Shown here piece after piece: positions 24,375 to 35,097 of a stretch of 64,000 bases of DNA. Source of the DNA: Pasteurellaceae bacterium Orientalotternb1 (GTDB taxonomy: Bacteria; Pseudomonadota; Gammaproteobacteria; Enterobacterales; Pasteurellaceae); contig CP015028.1 of the NCBI GenBank assembly GCA_011455275.1, forward strand, positions 1,896,911 through 1,960,910, read 5' to 3'. Both the position numbers and the translations under genes were made by a program. How positions within the stretch are numbered: the stretch's first letter is position 1; each line of letters begins with the position of its first letter. Under the pieces are notes generated by a model. That model was given only the letters and a program-made list of their open reading frames with translations. It had not been told where the DNA came from and did no database searches.

Positions 24375-24917
24375 TTATTTTTTCTTAGGGGCTAACACCA
24401 TGACAGCTTGACGACCTTCCAATTTACCAGGTGCAGATTCTACGATAGAAATGTCGGCTAAATCGTTTTTAACACGCTCTAATACCTCTAAACCAATATC
24501 TTGGTGAGCCATTTCACGACCACGGAAGCGAACGGTAATTTTGGCTTTGTCCCCATCTTCTAAAAAGCGAATCAGACTGCGTAGTTTTACCTGATAGTCC
24601 CCTTCGTCTGTGCCTGGACGGAATTTAATTTCCTTCACTTGCACAACTTTCTGTTTTTTCTTCTGCTCTTTCGCGGCTTTTTCTTTCTCGTAAATGAACT
24701 TACCATAGTTCATAATGCGACAAACAGGCGGCTCGGCATTTGGGCTGATTTCAACTAAATCTAACTCTGCTTCTTCCGCCTTAGCTAAAGCCACTTGCAA
24801 TGAAACGATTCCCAATTGTTCGCCATCTTGATCAGTTAAACGAACTTCCTTTACACCACGAATCTCATCATTGAGACGATGTGCACGATTTGTCTGAACA
24901 CGTTTTACAGGTTTAAT
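24375..24917 (-). CDS. infC: Translation initiation factor IF-3 (ATT start codon)
   Basis: The 180-residue protein matches IF-3 over its full length, from [21 protein letters not shown] to VMVLAPKKK. The start is the rare ATT at 24917-24915, preceded by GAGGA at eight bases; no ATG gives the right N-terminus. In E. coli the AUU codon lets IF-3 repress its own translation, because IF-3 rejects non-canonical starts. thrS lies upstream with a terminator between. rpmI does not follow directly as it usually does. Confidence 0.95.
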   Translation of the reverse strand: MKPVKRVQTNRAHRLNDEIRGVKEVRLTDQDGEQLGIVSLQVALAKAEEAELDLVEISPNAEPPVCRIMNYGKFIYEKEKAAKEQKKKQKVVQVKEIKFRPGTDEGDYQVKLRSLIRFLEDGDKAKITVRFRGREMAHQDIGLEVLERVKNDLADISIVESAPGKLEGRQAVMVLAPKKK

Positions 24918-25066
24918 AGTACTATTCCTCTAGTAAATTTTTATTACGATCATACCGCTTGCAGAAGATATGATTTCGGGTTTGCTCACTTTCCAGCAAG
25001 ACAAAAAACGGGCGGAATTCTACGAAATTTCGACTGGTTATGCAATAGTCAGCTGCACATTTCCAT

Positions 25067-25097
25067 AAAAAATGCGGTCAAAACGACCGCATTTTTC
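25067..25097 (-). terminator. Terminator between thrS and infC
   Basis: A 12-bp stem (25068-25079 with 25085-25096) with a five-base loop has a T run on the minus strand. It lies directly after the thrS stop. Confidence 0.85.
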
Positions 25098-27035
25098 TTA
25101 CTCTTCTCCCTCACCAAAGAGTTTCAACTCACGCTGTTTGATTTGGTTTTTGAGCATTTCGGTAAACTCTGCCACGGTGAAGGTGCCGAGATCCGCCCCT
25201 TTACGGGTACGCACTGCCACTTTGCCTGCTTCGATTTCTTTGTCGCCACAGACTAACATATACGGCACACGGCGTAAGGTGTGTTCGCGGATTTTAAAGC
25301 CCACTTTTTCGTTACGCAGATCCGCTTTGACACGAATCCCTGCATCAGAAAGGGCTTTGACCACATCTTGTACATAGTCCGCTTGGCTGTCGGTGATGTT
25401 CATTACCACCGCTTGCGTTGGGGCAAGCCAAGCAGGGAAAAAGCCTGCATATTCTTCGGTGATGATACCGATGAAACGCTCGAGCGAGCCTAAAATCGCA
25501 CGGTGGATCATCACTGGCGTACGGCGGTCGTTTTCTTCGGCAACGTAAGAGGCACTTAAACGCTCAGGTAAGAAGAAATCGAGCTGAATTGTACCGCACT
25601 GCCACGCTCGGTCTAAGCTGTCGTGCAAGGTGAACTCAATTTTAGGCCCGTAGAACGCCCCTTCGCCTTCTTGGATTTCATATTCCAAGCCATTCGCCAC
25701 TAACGCAGCTGCTAAGTCCGCTTCCGCTTTTGCCCACATTTCATCGGTACCGATGCTGTTTTCTGGGCGAGTAGAAAGTTTCACTTTGATATTTTCAAAG
25801 CCGAAGGTGCTGTAAATGTCATACACCATTTTGATGCACGAAGTCACTTCGCTTTCCACTTGTTCTGGAGTACAGAAAATGTGGGCATCGTCTTGGGTAA
25901 AGCCACGCACACGCATAATGCCGTGTAGCGAGCCAGATGGCTCATTACGGTGGCAAGAACCAAATTCCGCCATACGCAATGGCAAATCACGGTAAGATTT
26001 CAAGCCTTGGTTGAAGATCTGAATATGACCAGGACAGTTCATCGGTTTGATCGCATATTCACGGTTTTCCGATGACGTGGTGAACATCAAATCGCCGTAA
26101 TTTTGCCAGTGACCTGTTTTCTCCCACAGCACCCGATCCATCATAAATGGTCCTTTCACTTCTTGATAATCGTACTGTTTGAGTTTGGTACGCACGAAGG
26201 TTTCAAGCTCACGGAAAATCGTCCAACCATCGTTGTGCCAGAACACCATACCTGGTGCTTCTTCTTGCATATGGAATAAATCCAACGCTTTACCGATTTT
26301 ACGGTGATCACGTTTTGCCGCTTCTTCTAAACGGTGCAAATAGTCTGCAAGCTGCTTTTTGTCCGCCCATGCTGTACCGTAAATACGTTGCAACATTTTG
26401 TTTTTGCTGTCGCCACGCCAGTATGCTCCCGCCACTTTCATAATTTTGAAGTGGTGGCAGAAACGCATATTTGGCACGTGCGGACCACGGCACATATCAA
26501 TATATTCTTCGTGATGATATAACGCTGGTTGGTCGTCTTTAGCGATATTTTCATCTAAAATCGCCATTTTGTACGGCTCGCCACGGGCTTCAAACGTATC
26601 ACGTGCAGTTTGCCAACTGCCAACTTTTTTCACCACATCGTAGTTGGTTTTTGCTAACTCCAACATCCGCTTTTCAATATTATCTAAATCTTCTTGCGTT
26701 AAAGAACGGTCTAAATCCACATCGTAGTAGAAGCCGTTGTCGATGGTTGGGCCGATCGCCATTTTCACATCTGGGAAAAGCTGTTTGATGGCGTGACCTA
26801 ATAAGTGAGCCGTTGAGTGGCGGATAATTTCCAAGCCGTCTTCATCTTTTGCGGTAATAATTTCAAGGCTCGCATCTTCGCTGATAATGTCTGATGCATC
26901 ACGACGCACACCGTTCACTCGCCCAGCAATCGTAGCTTTCGCAAGCCCTGCACCGATGCTTTGGGCAACGTCTAAAACTGAAACGGGATTTTCAAACTGG
27001 CGTTGTGAGCCATCTGGAAGGGTAATAATTGGCAT
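25098..27035 (-). CDS. thrS: Threonyl-tRNA synthetase
   Basis: The 645-residue protein has the TGS domain ([20 protein letters not shown]), the editing domain with [10 protein letters not shown] and CRGPHVP, the class II core ([36 protein letters not shown]) and an anticodon-binding domain ([19 protein letters not shown]). The start at 27035 has AAGGAAA in front and gives the standard MPIITLP; the frame is open upstream. It charges tRNA-Thr. Confidence 0.98.
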   Translation of the reverse strand: MPIITLPDGSQRQFENPVSVLDVAQSIGAGLAKATIAGRVNGVRRDASDIISEDASLEIITAKDEDGLEIIRHSTAHLLGHAIKQLFPDVKMAIGPTIDNGFYYDVDLDRSLTQEDLDNIEKRMLELAKTNYDVVKKVGSWQTARDTFEARGEPYKMAILDENIAKDDQPALYHHEEYIDMCRGPHVPNMRFCHHFKIMKVAGAYWRGDSKNKMLQRIYGTAWADKKQLADYLHRLEEAAKRDHRKIGKALDLFHMQEEAPGMVFWHNDGWTIFRELETFVRTKLKQYDYQEVKGPFMMDRVLWEKTGHWQNYGDLMFTTSSENREYAIKPMNCPGHIQIFNQGLKSYRDLPLRMAEFGSCHRNEPSGSLHGIMRVRGFTQDDAHIFCTPEQVESEVTSCIKMVYDIYSTFGFENIKVKLSTRPENSIGTDEMWAKAEADLAAALVANGLEYEIQEGEGAFYGPKIEFTLHDSLDRAWQCGTIQLDFFLPERLSASYVAEENDRRTPVMIHRAILGSLERFIGIITEEYAGFFPAWLAPTQAVVMNITDSQADYVQDVVKALSDAGIRVKADLRNEKVGFKIREHTLRRVPYMLVCGDKEIEAGKVAVRTRKGADLGTFTVAEFTEMLKNQIKQRELKLFGEGEE

Positions 27036-27291
27036 AATGTTTCCTTTACAGTGGTAGCCCATACGAGAGGCTACTTGTTCATTAAATGGTTGATGAAATA
27101 AAAAACCGCTTACAAGCGGTCAGATTCTTGCAACATTTTGCAAATTTGCTCTAAGTTCGTTCCCACTATGAACAAATTAGAAGCGACAAAATTTTAGCAT
27201 AAAATTTTCTAAAAAAGAAAAATCACACCATTTTGGAAAACCATAACAACACCGACAAGCGATGCTTCATTCTTTCCTAACCTCTCGGTAA

Positions 27292-27897
27292 TTAGCGTAA
27301 AAACGCGGGGATTTTGCTTTCAAACTCGGCGATTTTGTCAGCGTGTTGCAGGGTTAGCCCGATGTTATCTAACCCATTGAGCAAGCAGTGACGACGGAAA
27401 CTGTCGATATCAAAATGATAGGTTTTGCCGTTGGCGACGACGGTCTGGGCTTCTAAATCCACGGTAATTTCCGCCCCTTCATTCGCTACGACAAATTTGA
27501 ACAGTTCATCGACTTCTTCTTCGCTCAAGCGGATGGGTAACATTTGGTTATTTAAGCTGTTACCGTAGAAAATATCGGCAAAACTTGGGGCGATAATCAC
27601 TCTAATACCGTAGTCGTCCAACGCCCACGGTGCGTGTTCACGAGAAGAACCGCAGCCGAAATTTTCTCGAGCCAATAAAATACTCGCACCTTGATAACGT
27701 GGGAAATTCAGTACAAAATCAGGATTTGGCTGTTTGCCTTCGTCATCTAAAAATCGCCATTCGTGAAATAAATGTACCCCAAAACCAATGCGGTTTACTT
27801 TCTGTAAAAACTGTTTTGGGATGATTGCGTCTGTATCCACGTGGGACGCATCTAACGGCACGGCAATGCCTGTATGTTGTTTGAATTCTCTTGCCAT
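27292..27897 (-). CDS. leuD: 3-isopropylmalate dehydratase small subunit
   Basis: The 201-residue protein is the swivelling subunit of isopropylmalate isomerase ([38 protein letters not shown]). With LeuC it converts 2- to 3-isopropylmalate in leucine synthesis. The ATG at 27897 is used because it gives the family N-terminus. It lies 100 bases after leuC, across a repeat element carrying an uptake core. leuA and leuB are not next to it. Confidence 0.96.
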   Translation of the reverse strand: MAREFKQHTGIAVPLDASHVDTDAIIPKQFLQKVNRIGFGVHLFHEWRFLDDEGKQPNPDFVLNFPRYQGASILLARENFGCGSSREHAPWALDDYGIRVIIAPSFADIFYGNSLNNQMLPIRLSEEEVDELFKFVVANEGAEITVDLEAQTVVANGKTYHFDIDSFRRHCLLNGLDNIGLTLQHADKIAEFESKIPAFLR

Positions 27898-27909
27898 AAT
27901 TGTTTTCTC

Positions 27910-27994
27910 TGTAAGGTGGAGCTTGACCCACCATTTGTAAAAATGTCTAAAAATCCGACCGCTTGTTGTAGTTTCGGTGGGTCCCCCCCTACAC
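27910..27994. repeat. TGTAGG...GACCCACC inverted repeat with embedded uptake signal (copy 1)
   Basis: The left part reads TGTAAGGTGG...GACCCACC, the right part GGTGGGTC...CCCTACA, and a GACCGCTTGT uptake core lies between. The same organisation recurs at 58914-59008. It separates leuC from leuD. Confidence 0.6.
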
Positions 27995-27997
27995 AAA

Positions 27998-29404
27998 TCA
28001 ATGCAATTCTACATTACGAATATCAACAAACTTACCGTAAACCGCAGCGGCGGCTGCCATTGCGGGGCTGACTAAGTGGGTTCGCCCACCTCTGCCTTGG
28101 CGACCTTCGAAATTACGGTTGCTGGTGGAAGCACAGCGTTCACCTGGGGCTAGGCGGTCGTTATTCATCGCCAAGCACATTGAGCAACCTGGCTGACGCC
28201 ATTCAAAACCCGCTTCGATAAAAATTTTATCCAAACCTTCTTGTTCTGCTTGAGCTCGCACTAAGCCTGAACCTGGAACAACCAAGGCTTGCACGCCATT
28301 AGCCACTTTGCGACCTTTCGCCACTGCCGCGGCTGCACGCAAGTCTTCAATGCGGGAGTTGGTGCAAGAGCCGATAAAGACTTTATCGATCGCCACATCC
28401 GTCAATTTAATACCGTGCGGTAAGTCCATATAGGCTAAGGCTTTTTCAGCCGATTGACGTTCAATCGGATCTGCCATTTCCGCAGGATTTGGAATTACAT
28501 CATTCACACCGATAACGTGTCCTGGATTAGTTCCCCAAGTCACTTGCGGTTCAATTTCGCTGGCCTCTAACGTCACAACCGTATCAAATTCCGCCCCTTC
28601 ATCGGTATTCAACGTTTTCCAGTATGCCACCGCATCTTCCCAATCTTGCCCTTTTGGTGCAGACGGGCGACCTTTTAAATAGGCGAAGGTGGTTTCATCG
28701 GGAGCGATAATACCTGATTTAGCCCCAAGTTCGATTGCCATATTGCATACGGTCATTCGCCCTTCCATTGAGAGATCTCGAATGGCTTCACCGCAAAATT
28801 CGACAACGTGTCCAGTGCCGCCTGCCATCGTGGTTTTGCCAATAATCGCCAGCACGATGTCTTTGGCGGTAATGCCTTCACGCACTTTGCCCCGCACTTC
28901 GATTTTCATCTTTTTCGCACGTGCCTGTTTGACGGTTTGTGTGGCAAGAACGTGTTCTACTTCAGACGTACCGATACCAAACGCCAACGCCCCGAATGCA
29001 CCGTGGGTAGCGGTATGCGAGTCACCGCAGACAATTGTCATCCCTGGTAATGTTAGCCCTTGCTCAGGTCCCATCACATGAACGATGCCTTGGTTGATAT
29101 GATTGATGTCGTAAAGCTGAATGCCGAACTGGTCAGTATTTTTTGAAAGCTCGACCATTTGAATCCGCCCCATTTCGCCAGAACCGCTAAGATCACGGCT
29201 ATCGGTTGGTACGTTGTGATCCATCGTTGCTACGGTTTTACTTGGCTGACGCACCTCACGCCCCATCGCACGCAATCCATCAAAGGCTTGTGGCGAAGTA
29301 ACTTCGTGCACCAAATGGCGATTGATATAGAGCAATGGCGTTTCGCCTGGGGCTTCGTGAACGATATGAGCATCAAACAATTTTTCGTATAAGGTCTTTT
29401 TCAT
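27998..29404 (-). CDS. leuC: 3-isopropylmalate dehydratase large subunit
   Basis: The 468-residue aconitase-family protein carries the iron-sulfur cysteines in [13 protein letters not shown] and [11 protein letters not shown], and the RNFEGRQG active-site region (reads [20 protein letters not shown]). It forms isopropylmalate isomerase with LeuD. The ATG at 29404 gives the usual [13 protein letters not shown] start. A TTACTT/TATATT promoter with 16-base spacing lies upstream. Confidence 0.97.
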   Translation of the reverse strand: MKKTLYEKLFDAHIVHEAPGETPLLYINRHLVHEVTSPQAFDGLRAMGREVRQPSKTVATMDHNVPTDSRDLSGSGEMGRIQMVELSKNTDQFGIQLYDINHINQGIVHVMGPEQGLTLPGMTIVCGDSHTATHGAFGALAFGIGTSEVEHVLATQTVKQARAKKMKIEVRGKVREGITAKDIVLAIIGKTTMAGGTGHVVEFCGEAIRDLSMEGRMTVCNMAIELGAKSGIIAPDETTFAYLKGRPSAPKGQDWEDAVAYWKTLNTDEGAEFDTVVTLEASEIEPQVTWGTNPGHVIGVNDVIPNPAEMADPIERQSAEKALAYMDLPHGIKLTDVAIDKVFIGSCTNSRIEDLRAAAAVAKGRKVANGVQALVVPGSGLVRAQAEQEGLDKIFIEAGFEWRQPGCSMCLAMNNDRLAPGERCASTSNRNFEGRQGRGGRTHLVSPAMAAAAAVYGKFVDIRNVELH

Positions 29405-29758
29405 AGGTAAGGCATCCAACTCATCAAAATTAAAACGGAAACAAGCGGTCGGTTTTGTAAAATTTTTTGCAAATCTTACCGCTTGTAACGTGTTTTGGAA
29501 TATAACGGCTCTCAAAATGAAAGTAAAATGCTATTTTTCAGTAAAAACCGCATTTTTATGCTGTTCAACAAGTAAAAAATAGATTAGAAAGAAAAACCAA
29601 AAGGATATTATTCTAAGAAAATTGATTTTTACAGAAATTTATTTAGTGCGTTATTTGATTTGTAGCAGATTTGTTACTTAAAAAGAATTTTTAGTTTTTT
29701 AGATTAAAAGGCAAAGACTATCAATAAGAAAGGCACGTTAATACGTGCCTTTGAGAAT
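29405..29758. other. leuC upstream region
   Basis: The 354-base gap holds an uptake signal pair (29441-29486), a likely leuC promoter on the minus strand (-10 TATATT at 29499-29504, -35 TTACTT at 29521-29526) and, at its far end, the terminator of the Bcr-type gene. The middle, about 29540-29720, is A+T-rich and shows no gene. I see no leucine-rich leader peptide. Confidence 0.6.
29729..29752 (-). terminator. Terminator after the Bcr/CflA gene
   Basis: A perfect 10-bp stem with loop TAAT (29729-29738 with 29743-29752) lies 7 bases after the stop codon of the transporter. Confidence 0.8.
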
Positions 29759-30949
29759 TTAATCTGTTTGACAAGAACAGCAAAAATAGTAAACCGCAAA
29801 ACTCACACTGGTGCAAATCGCCATGGTAAATAGCATTGGGCGTTCACTAGTGAGCGGAATATACGAAATAATCATACCGATGAATGAACCAATGCCGAAG
29901 CGAGCTGTACCTGCTACCGCATTAGCGGTCCCCGCCATATGTGGATAGCGGTCTAAAATGGCAGCAGACGCATTGCTCCCAATCGTTGAGACCATACCAG
30001 AGAAAAAGGCAACACCAAAGGTCATCGCCCATAAACCGAGATGGAAGATGCCCACAATCACTAGCCAAATACCCGCTAACAGTTGTAACAACAGACCAAT
30101 TTGGAGCATTCGTTCTGATCCGAGTTTGCCGACTAAGCGACCGTTGATGAAAGTCATCACCATCAATACGCCAATATTCAGCATAAAGAAATAGCCAAAA
30201 TGCTCTGGAGATACATCAAATAAGCCGATGTAAACCAATGAGCCTGATGTCAAAAACGCAAACATTCCACCAAAAGATAACCCGCCAACTAACATATAAC
30301 CTAAGGCTGCTTTATGGGAAACCATTGAACCCAAATTACTCAATACTTTCTGAAAATTGATTGGGTTCCGATTGTCCACAGCTAAGGTTTCAGGAATCTT
30401 TAATGCAACGAGAAAGGTACAAAACACGCCCATAATGAGCAATAAATAAAAAATTGTATGCCAATGAAACCATTTTGCTAAATATCCGCCAATCACAGGG
30501 GCTATCAAGGGGGCGATCATCATAATGAGCATAATCGTGGACATCATTTTGGCGAATTCGTTACGTTCAAACAGATCTCGCATTAATGCTCCCAACACTA
30601 CTGAAGGTGCTGCGGCAAACACCCCTTGCACCAATCGCCATAAATAGAAATTATCAATGGTCACGGTTTGGGTTAGGAAAAATGCCGCAATTGCCGAGCC
30701 AGAAAGCCCAAGCAAAATAATCGGCTTACGCCCAAAGCTGTCGGCAATCGGTCCCCAAAAAAGTTGCCCGCCCGTAAAACCTAAAGTGAAGATCGCTAGC
30801 GTGGTTTGGACTTTTTCTGGTGAAACATTCAGATCTCGAGCAATATCCAAAAAAGACGGCAGATACATATCGATCGCCAACGGCGGCAACATCGACAGCA
30901 TACCTAAAATGAGTAAAAACAGACCGCTTGTATGACTAAATTTAGACAT
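29759..30949 (-). CDS. bcr: Bcr/CflA family multidrug efflux transporter
   Basis: The 396-residue protein has twelve membrane helices and the DHA1 motifs of Bcr/CflA (LPPLAIDMYLPSFLDIARDL, GPIADSFGRKPIILLGLSGSA, VQGVFAAAPSVVLGALMRDLF, APLIAPVIGGYL). Relatives export bicyclomycin, chloramphenicol-type drugs or sulfonamides by proton antiport. Its ATG overlaps the rsuA stop by one base (TAATG), as in E. coli where rsuA and bcr are neighbours. Part of the first helix is encoded by an uptake core at 30922-30931. Confidence 0.9.
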   Translation of the reverse strand: MSKFSHTSGLFLLILGMLSMLPPLAIDMYLPSFLDIARDLNVSPEKVQTTLAIFTLGFTGGQLFWGPIADSFGRKPIILLGLSGSAIAAFFLTQTVTIDNFYLWRLVQGVFAAAPSVVLGALMRDLFERNEFAKMMSTIMLIMMIAPLIAPVIGGYLAKWFHWHTIFYLLLIMGVFCTFLVALKIPETLAVDNRNPINFQKVLSNLGSMVSHKAALGYMLVGGLSFGGMFAFLTSGSLVYIGLFDVSPEHFGYFFMLNIGVLMVMTFINGRLVGKLGSERMLQIGLLLQLLAGIWLVIVGIFHLGLWAMTFGVAFFSGMVSTIGSNASAAILDRYPHMAGTANAVAGTARFGIGSFIGMIISYIPLTSERPMLFTMAICTSVSFAVYYFCCSCQTD

Positions 30950-31641
30950 TAAAAGCTCGCTTTTTCGTGTTCGGTTAATGGGCGAAATTCTCCTTCGGCA
31001 AGGCTTTCGTCTAACACCACATCGCCAATTCGCCAGCGGTGCAACGCTTCCACTTTATTCCCCAATGCGGCAAACATTCGTTTCACCTGATGATAACGTC
31101 CTTCGCTGATGGTGAGATTGACGTTGTAATCGTCCAAAATTTCTAACTTAGCGGGTTTGGTTGGCGTTTTCTCCCCCCGCAGCATAATGCCTTCAGCAAA
31201 TTGTTCCGCATAGAAATCTTCAACAGGATCCGCCAACGTGACCAAATACGTTTTTTCGCAATGATGTTTGGGAGACGTGATGCGGTGTGACCATTTTCCG
31301 TCGTCGGTGAGCAGCACCAAGCCAGTGGTATCAGCGTCTAACCGCCCTGCACAATGTAATTTCGCCGTCAGCGGATAGTCGAAGAACTGAAACACTGTTG
31401 GATAATCACCATCATCGTGAGAACAGACGCAATTTTGCGGTTTATACAGCATAAAATATTGCCCGTCTTCCACCCACGCCAACGATTCGCCATCAAAGCA
31501 AATTTCATCTTGCTCGCTGATTTTCAACGCACTGTTTTTTTCGATTGCACCATTGACGGTCACTTGTCCCGCCCGCAATGCTTTGGTTGCTTGGGAACGG
31601 GTCAGCCCCGTATTTTCGGCAATAAATTTATCTAAACGCAT
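30949..31641 (-). CDS. rsuA: 16S rRNA pseudouridine(516) synthase
   Basis: The 230-residue protein has an S4-like N-terminal RNA-binding domain ([31 protein letters not shown]) and the RsuA catalytic motif with aspartate in [19 protein letters not shown]. It makes pseudouridine 516 in 16S rRNA. The start at 31641 is chosen over an upstream one because it gives the family N-terminus. It is coupled to the bcr-type gene by TAATG. Confidence 0.95.
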   Translation of the reverse strand: MRLDKFIAENTGLTRSQATKALRAGQVTVNGAIEKNSALKISEQDEICFDGESLAWVEDGQYFMLYKPQNCVCSHDDGDYPTVFQFFDYPLTAKLHCAGRLDADTTGLVLLTDDGKWSHRITSPKHHCEKTYLVTLADPVEDFYAEQFAEGIMLRGEKTPTKPAKLEILDDYNVNLTISEGRYHQVKRMFAALGNKVEALHRWRIGDVVLDESLAEGEFRPLTEHEKASF

Positions 31642-31741
31642 AATGTTCCTTTCTTTAGTCTGTTTCACAAATTATATCTCCATTTCCTTTGAGTCGTTGT
31701 AAATTTTTGCAAGCCTTACATTATTCAACAACAATTACCTA

Positions 31742-31747
31742 TATAAT
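31742..31747 (+). promoter_or_regulatory. Probable -10 box for the MarC-family gene
   Basis: TATAAT lies 35 bases ahead of the GTG at 31782. No strong -35 was seen. Its position makes a start at the upstream ATG (31689) unlikely. Confidence 0.5.
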
Positions 31748-31781
31748 AGTCGACTATTTTTGGTTTTATTTTGAGTTTGTT

Positions 31782-32435
31782 GTGGATCTCGTTATCAACT
31801 TTGCGATTTATTTGCAGTTCTTCATTGGGCTGTTTGCAATCGTCAATCCGTTCGGCACCTTGCCGATTTTCTTTAGTATGACCGCCCATCAATACGAGGC
31901 GGATCGCCATCGTACCAATTTGATCACGTCCCTTTCCGTGGGGGTGATTTTATTGGTCAGTCTCTATTTCGGAAAAGTGATTTTAGATGCCTTCAGTATT
32001 TCGCTCAATTCCTTCCGTGTAGCGGGCGGTTTTCTGATCGTGAGCATTGCAATGACAATGATCAGTGGCAAACTAGGTGAACACAAACAAAATAAAGAAG
32101 AGAAAAATGCCGATTTATCTGAATATGAAAACATCGGTGTGGTGCCATTGGCAATGCCGATTATGGCAGGTCCTGGAGCAATTGGTTCAACAATTGTGTG
32201 GGGGACTCGCTATCATTCGTGGATCGATTATATCGGCTTTAGTATTGCCATTATTCTCTTTGCAGCAACGTGTTATGTGCTATTTCGATTCTCTGCTCCT
32301 CTCGTTAAACGCCTAGGCAAAACAGGTTCAAATATCGTCACTCGTATTATGGGGTTGATTTTGATGGCACTCGGTATTGAAATTATTGTCGCAGGGCTGA
32401 GCAATCTGTTTCCTGGACTCACCTCGATGAATTAA
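31782..32435 (+). CDS. MarC family (YchE-like) inner-membrane protein
   Basis: The 217-residue protein has six hydrophobic segments and the family words YLQFFIGLFAIVNPFGTLPIFFSMT and PLAMPIMAGPGAIGSTIV. MarC proteins are membrane proteins of unknown transport role. The GTG at 31782 gives the length and N-terminus of E. coli YchE. The ribosome site is weak (TTGAG), so the start is likely but not certain. The next gene begins 2 bases later. Confidence 0.82.
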   Translation: MDLVINFAIYLQFFIGLFAIVNPFGTLPIFFSMTAHQYEADRHRTNLITSLSVGVILLVSLYFGKVILDAFSISLNSFRVAGGFLIVSIAMTMISGKLGEHKQNKEEKNADLSEYENIGVVPLAMPIMAGPGAIGSTIVWGTRYHSWIDYIGFSIAIILFAATCYVLFRFSAPLVKRLGKTGSNIVTRIMGLILMALGIEIIVAGLSNLFPGLTSMN

Positions 32436-32437
32436 GC

Positions 32438-33976
32438 ATGATGTTATTATCACAAGCGGGTAGATCCGTGAAATCTTTTGCAAAAAATTGGCTTTATCTG
32501 ACCGCTTGTCTGTTCCTTACTGTCAGCTGCGAGCAAGAGTCAGTGAGCCATCATCAAAAACCGTTAGTGGAGTTGCGTTTGCCTACGGAACTAAGCCGTG
32601 CTATCTACTCAGCTCACATACAGCTTGATCCACATTTTGTTAAAGCAATTGCTGATGCCGCACCTGTTCGTGATCTTTTGCTTGGGTTGATGATGTTCAA
32701 TCCACAAGGCGAAGTTGTGCCTGCCGTTGGACGAGAATTTTTCAGTGATGATGGGAAAAATTGGCTGATTATTTTAGACGAGAAAGCCAAATGGTCGAAT
32801 GGCGAACCCGTAACAGCTCAAGACTTTGTCGCAAGTTGGCAACGCCTTGCCGATCCTGCCAATGCATCGCCACTTTCCCCTTATTTGAGCTATATGGGCA
32901 TTCAAAATGCAAAAGCCGTTTTGCAAGGTGAATTACCGCCAACAGAACTAGGCGTCACTGCATTAAATGCAACCAGTTTGCAAATCACCTTACACACTGC
33001 CAATTTTCAGCTTCCGAAAATGTTAGCTCATCTTGCGTTGTTACCAACTTATCAAGGTAAAAAACCGCAGCTAGATCAGCCCTTTATCAGCAATGGCTAT
33101 TATAAAGTTCGCACCCTTGAAAAATTGTTACTATTGCTAGAGGCTCGCTCTCCTGAACAGCGATTCCAAACCGTTCGTTATCGGCTATTAACTACGGTGC
33201 AAAATGTTGATCGATTTGATCTTGTTGAAAATCCATTAGAAAACTATAAACGTGACATCGTTCATTTACCGAAGTTGTGTAACTATTTCTATGAATTCAA
33301 TTTTGAAGATCCATTGCTACGAAAAAAAGAAATTCGCCAAGCAATTCGTGCAATGATTTCGCCTTCTGAAATTAGCCATGGCATAGGCATTCCAATACAT
33401 TCCGTGTTGCCAAAATCTCTGACAGTAAGTGATGATCACCATCCATCATCATATAGTGCCGAGCAGCTGCTTCACCAACTCGGTTTTGACGCTCATAACC
33501 CACTGAAGCTCACTTTAACGCATGATAATCATGGTCAGCATAGCATTATTGCTGACCGTATTGCTCGCACTTTAAGTCGTTCAGATCTTTTCCGCATACA
33601 GCTGCAAGCGGTTGAATGGAAACAGCTTTTAACAACACGTCAACAACATAGCTTCCAGTTGATTCGCTCTGGCTGGTGTGGAGACTATGCAAATCCAGTT
33701 CTGTTTTTGATGCCGTTCCATTCCGCAAGCCCTGATAATAAAAGTGGCTATGCAAATCCAATCGTAGATAAGTTACTTGAACAGCTTCAAAAAACACAAA
33801 CCGTGAAAGAACGAGAACGACTTATTACCAAAATTGTGCAACAATTAGAAAATGACGTTGCGGTTTTACCGCTTTTCCAATACCAAAGACGTCTCACTAT
33901 TGCACCTGACATACGTGGCATAGAACCCAATAACAGCAGCGAAGTGATTTATAGCAAAGATTTATACCGACAATAA
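32438..33976 (+). CDS. Family 5 (OppA-like) solute-binding lipoprotein
   Basis: The roughly 512-residue protein is an extracytoplasmic binding protein of the oligopeptide type (LDPHFVKAIADAAPVRDLLLGLMMF, WSNGEPVTAQDFVASWQRLADP, MPFHSASPDNKSGYANPIVDKLL). The N-terminus has a lipoprotein signal ending LTVSC. Part of that signal (LTACL) is encoded by an uptake core at 32499-32509. It is coupled to the MarC gene and followed by apbC, with no permease genes nearby, so its transporter partners are encoded elsewhere. Start may be at either of two adjacent ATGs. Confidence 0.82.
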   Translation: MMLLSQAGRSVKSFAKNWLYLTACLFLTVSCEQESVSHHQKPLVELRLPTELSRAIYSAHIQLDPHFVKAIADAAPVRDLLLGLMMFNPQGEVVPAVGREFFSDDGKNWLIILDEKAKWSNGEPVTAQDFVASWQRLADPANASPLSPYLSYMGIQNAKAVLQGELPPTELGVTALNATSLQITLHTANFQLPKMLAHLALLPTYQGKKPQLDQPFISNGYYKVRTLEKLLLLLEARSPEQRFQTVRYRLLTTVQNVDRFDLVENPLENYKRDIVHLPKLCNYFYEFNFEDPLLRKKEIRQAIRAMISPSEISHGIGIPIHSVLPKSLTVSDDHHPSSYSAEQLLHQLGFDAHNPLKLTLTHDNHGQHSIIADRIARTLSRSDLFRIQLQAVEWKQLLTTRQQHSFQLIRSGWCGDYANPVLFLMPFHSASPDNKSGYANPIVDKLLEQLQKTQTVKERERLITKIVQQLENDVAVLPLFQYQRRLTIAPDIRGIEPNNSSEVIYSKDLYRQ

Positions 33977-33985
33977 GGATAAACC

Positions 33986-35083
33986 ATGAACCAACTTAAT
34001 GAACAGCAACTTGCTGAAATTAAAGGGATTTTCCAACAATTCCAACATCCAACACTACAAAAAGATTTAGTCGCATTAAATGCGTTCAAAAAAGCCGAAC
34101 TCGGCGGTGGGCTCTTACGTATTGAGGTTTCTATGCCGTTTGCTTGGAACAGCGGCTTTGAGCAATTAAAAGCGGAAACTGAAGAAAAATTAAAACAGAT
34201 CGCCCAAGCAAGCGGAGTAAAATGGGTATTGAATTACCAAATCGCCACACTGAAACGGGCGAATAATCACCCTGCAGTCAATGGTGTGAAAAACATTATA
34301 GCGGTGACTTCAGGCAAAGGTGGCGTAGGAAAATCGACGACTTCTGTCAATTTAGCCCTTGCGTTAAAAGCCCAAGGGGCAAGAGTGGGGATTTTAGATG
34401 CAGATATTTACGGCCCGTCCATTCCGCATATGTTAGGTGCGACTGACCAACGCCCAACGTCGCCAGATAACAAACACATCGTGCCAATTGAAGCCCACGG
34501 ATTGTTCTCAAATTCTATCGGCTATTTGATGTCGCCAGACAACGCAACCATCTGGCGTGGACCAATGGCAAGCAGTGCGTTAAGCCAATTATTACAAGAA
34601 ACGTGGTGGCCTGATTTGGATTATTTGGTGATCGATATGCCTCCAGGTACGGGGGATATTCAACTCACCCTATCGCAACAAATTCCAGTGACTGGAGCGG
34701 TAGTGGTTACCACACCGCAAGATATTGCGTTACTCGATGCGATTAAAGGCATTGCGATGTTTGAACGAGTATCAGTGCCGGTGTTGGGCATTATCGAAAA
34801 TATGAGCGTGCATATCTGCTCAAACTGCGGACACCACGAACACATTTTCGGCACGGGAGGAGCAAATAAAGTTGCTCAAAAATATAACACTCAAGTGTTA
34901 GGACAACTGCCACTGCACATTCGTCTGCGTGAGGATTTAGACAACGGCACGCCAACAGTTGTCGCTGCCCCAACTCACGAAATCAGCCAAGCCTACGCTG
35001 AACTCGCAGCTAAAATCGCCGCCGAACTTTACTGGCAAGGTTCAGTCATTCCGTCAGAAATTATGATTCGGGAAGTGAAATAA
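33986..35083 (+). CDS. apbC: Iron-sulfur cluster carrier protein ApbC/Mrp
   Basis: The 365-residue protein has an N-terminal MIP18-like domain, a deviant Walker A (SGKGGVGKSTT, about 109-119), the P-loop ATPase core (DADIYGPSIPHMLG, VIDMPPGTGDIQLTL) and the metal-binding CSNCG. Mrp proteins carry Fe-S clusters to target proteins. It starts 9 bases after the OppA-like gene. An uptake core follows its stop and the IS remnant begins 14 bases later. Confidence 0.95.
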   Translation: MNQLNEQQLAEIKGIFQQFQHPTLQKDLVALNAFKKAELGGGLLRIEVSMPFAWNSGFEQLKAETEEKLKQIAQASGVKWVLNYQIATLKRANNHPAVNGVKNIIAVTSGKGGVGKSTTSVNLALALKAQGARVGILDADIYGPSIPHMLGATDQRPTSPDNKHIVPIEAHGLFSNSIGYLMSPDNATIWRGPMASSALSQLLQETWWPDLDYLVIDMPPGTGDIQLTLSQQIPVTGAVVVTTPQDIALLDAIKGIAMFERVSVPVLGIIENMSVHICSNCGHHEHIFGTGGANKVAQKYNTQVLGQLPLHIRLREDLDNGTPTVVAAPTHEISQAYAELAAKIAAELYWQGSVIPSEIMIREVK

Positions 35084-35097
35084 ACAAGCGGTCAGTT

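Noticed and set aside
31689..31781. N-terminal extension of the MarC-family protein from ATG 31689
   Set aside because: A TATAAT box lies inside this stretch, the extra residues do not match the family, and GTG 31782 gives the normal length.
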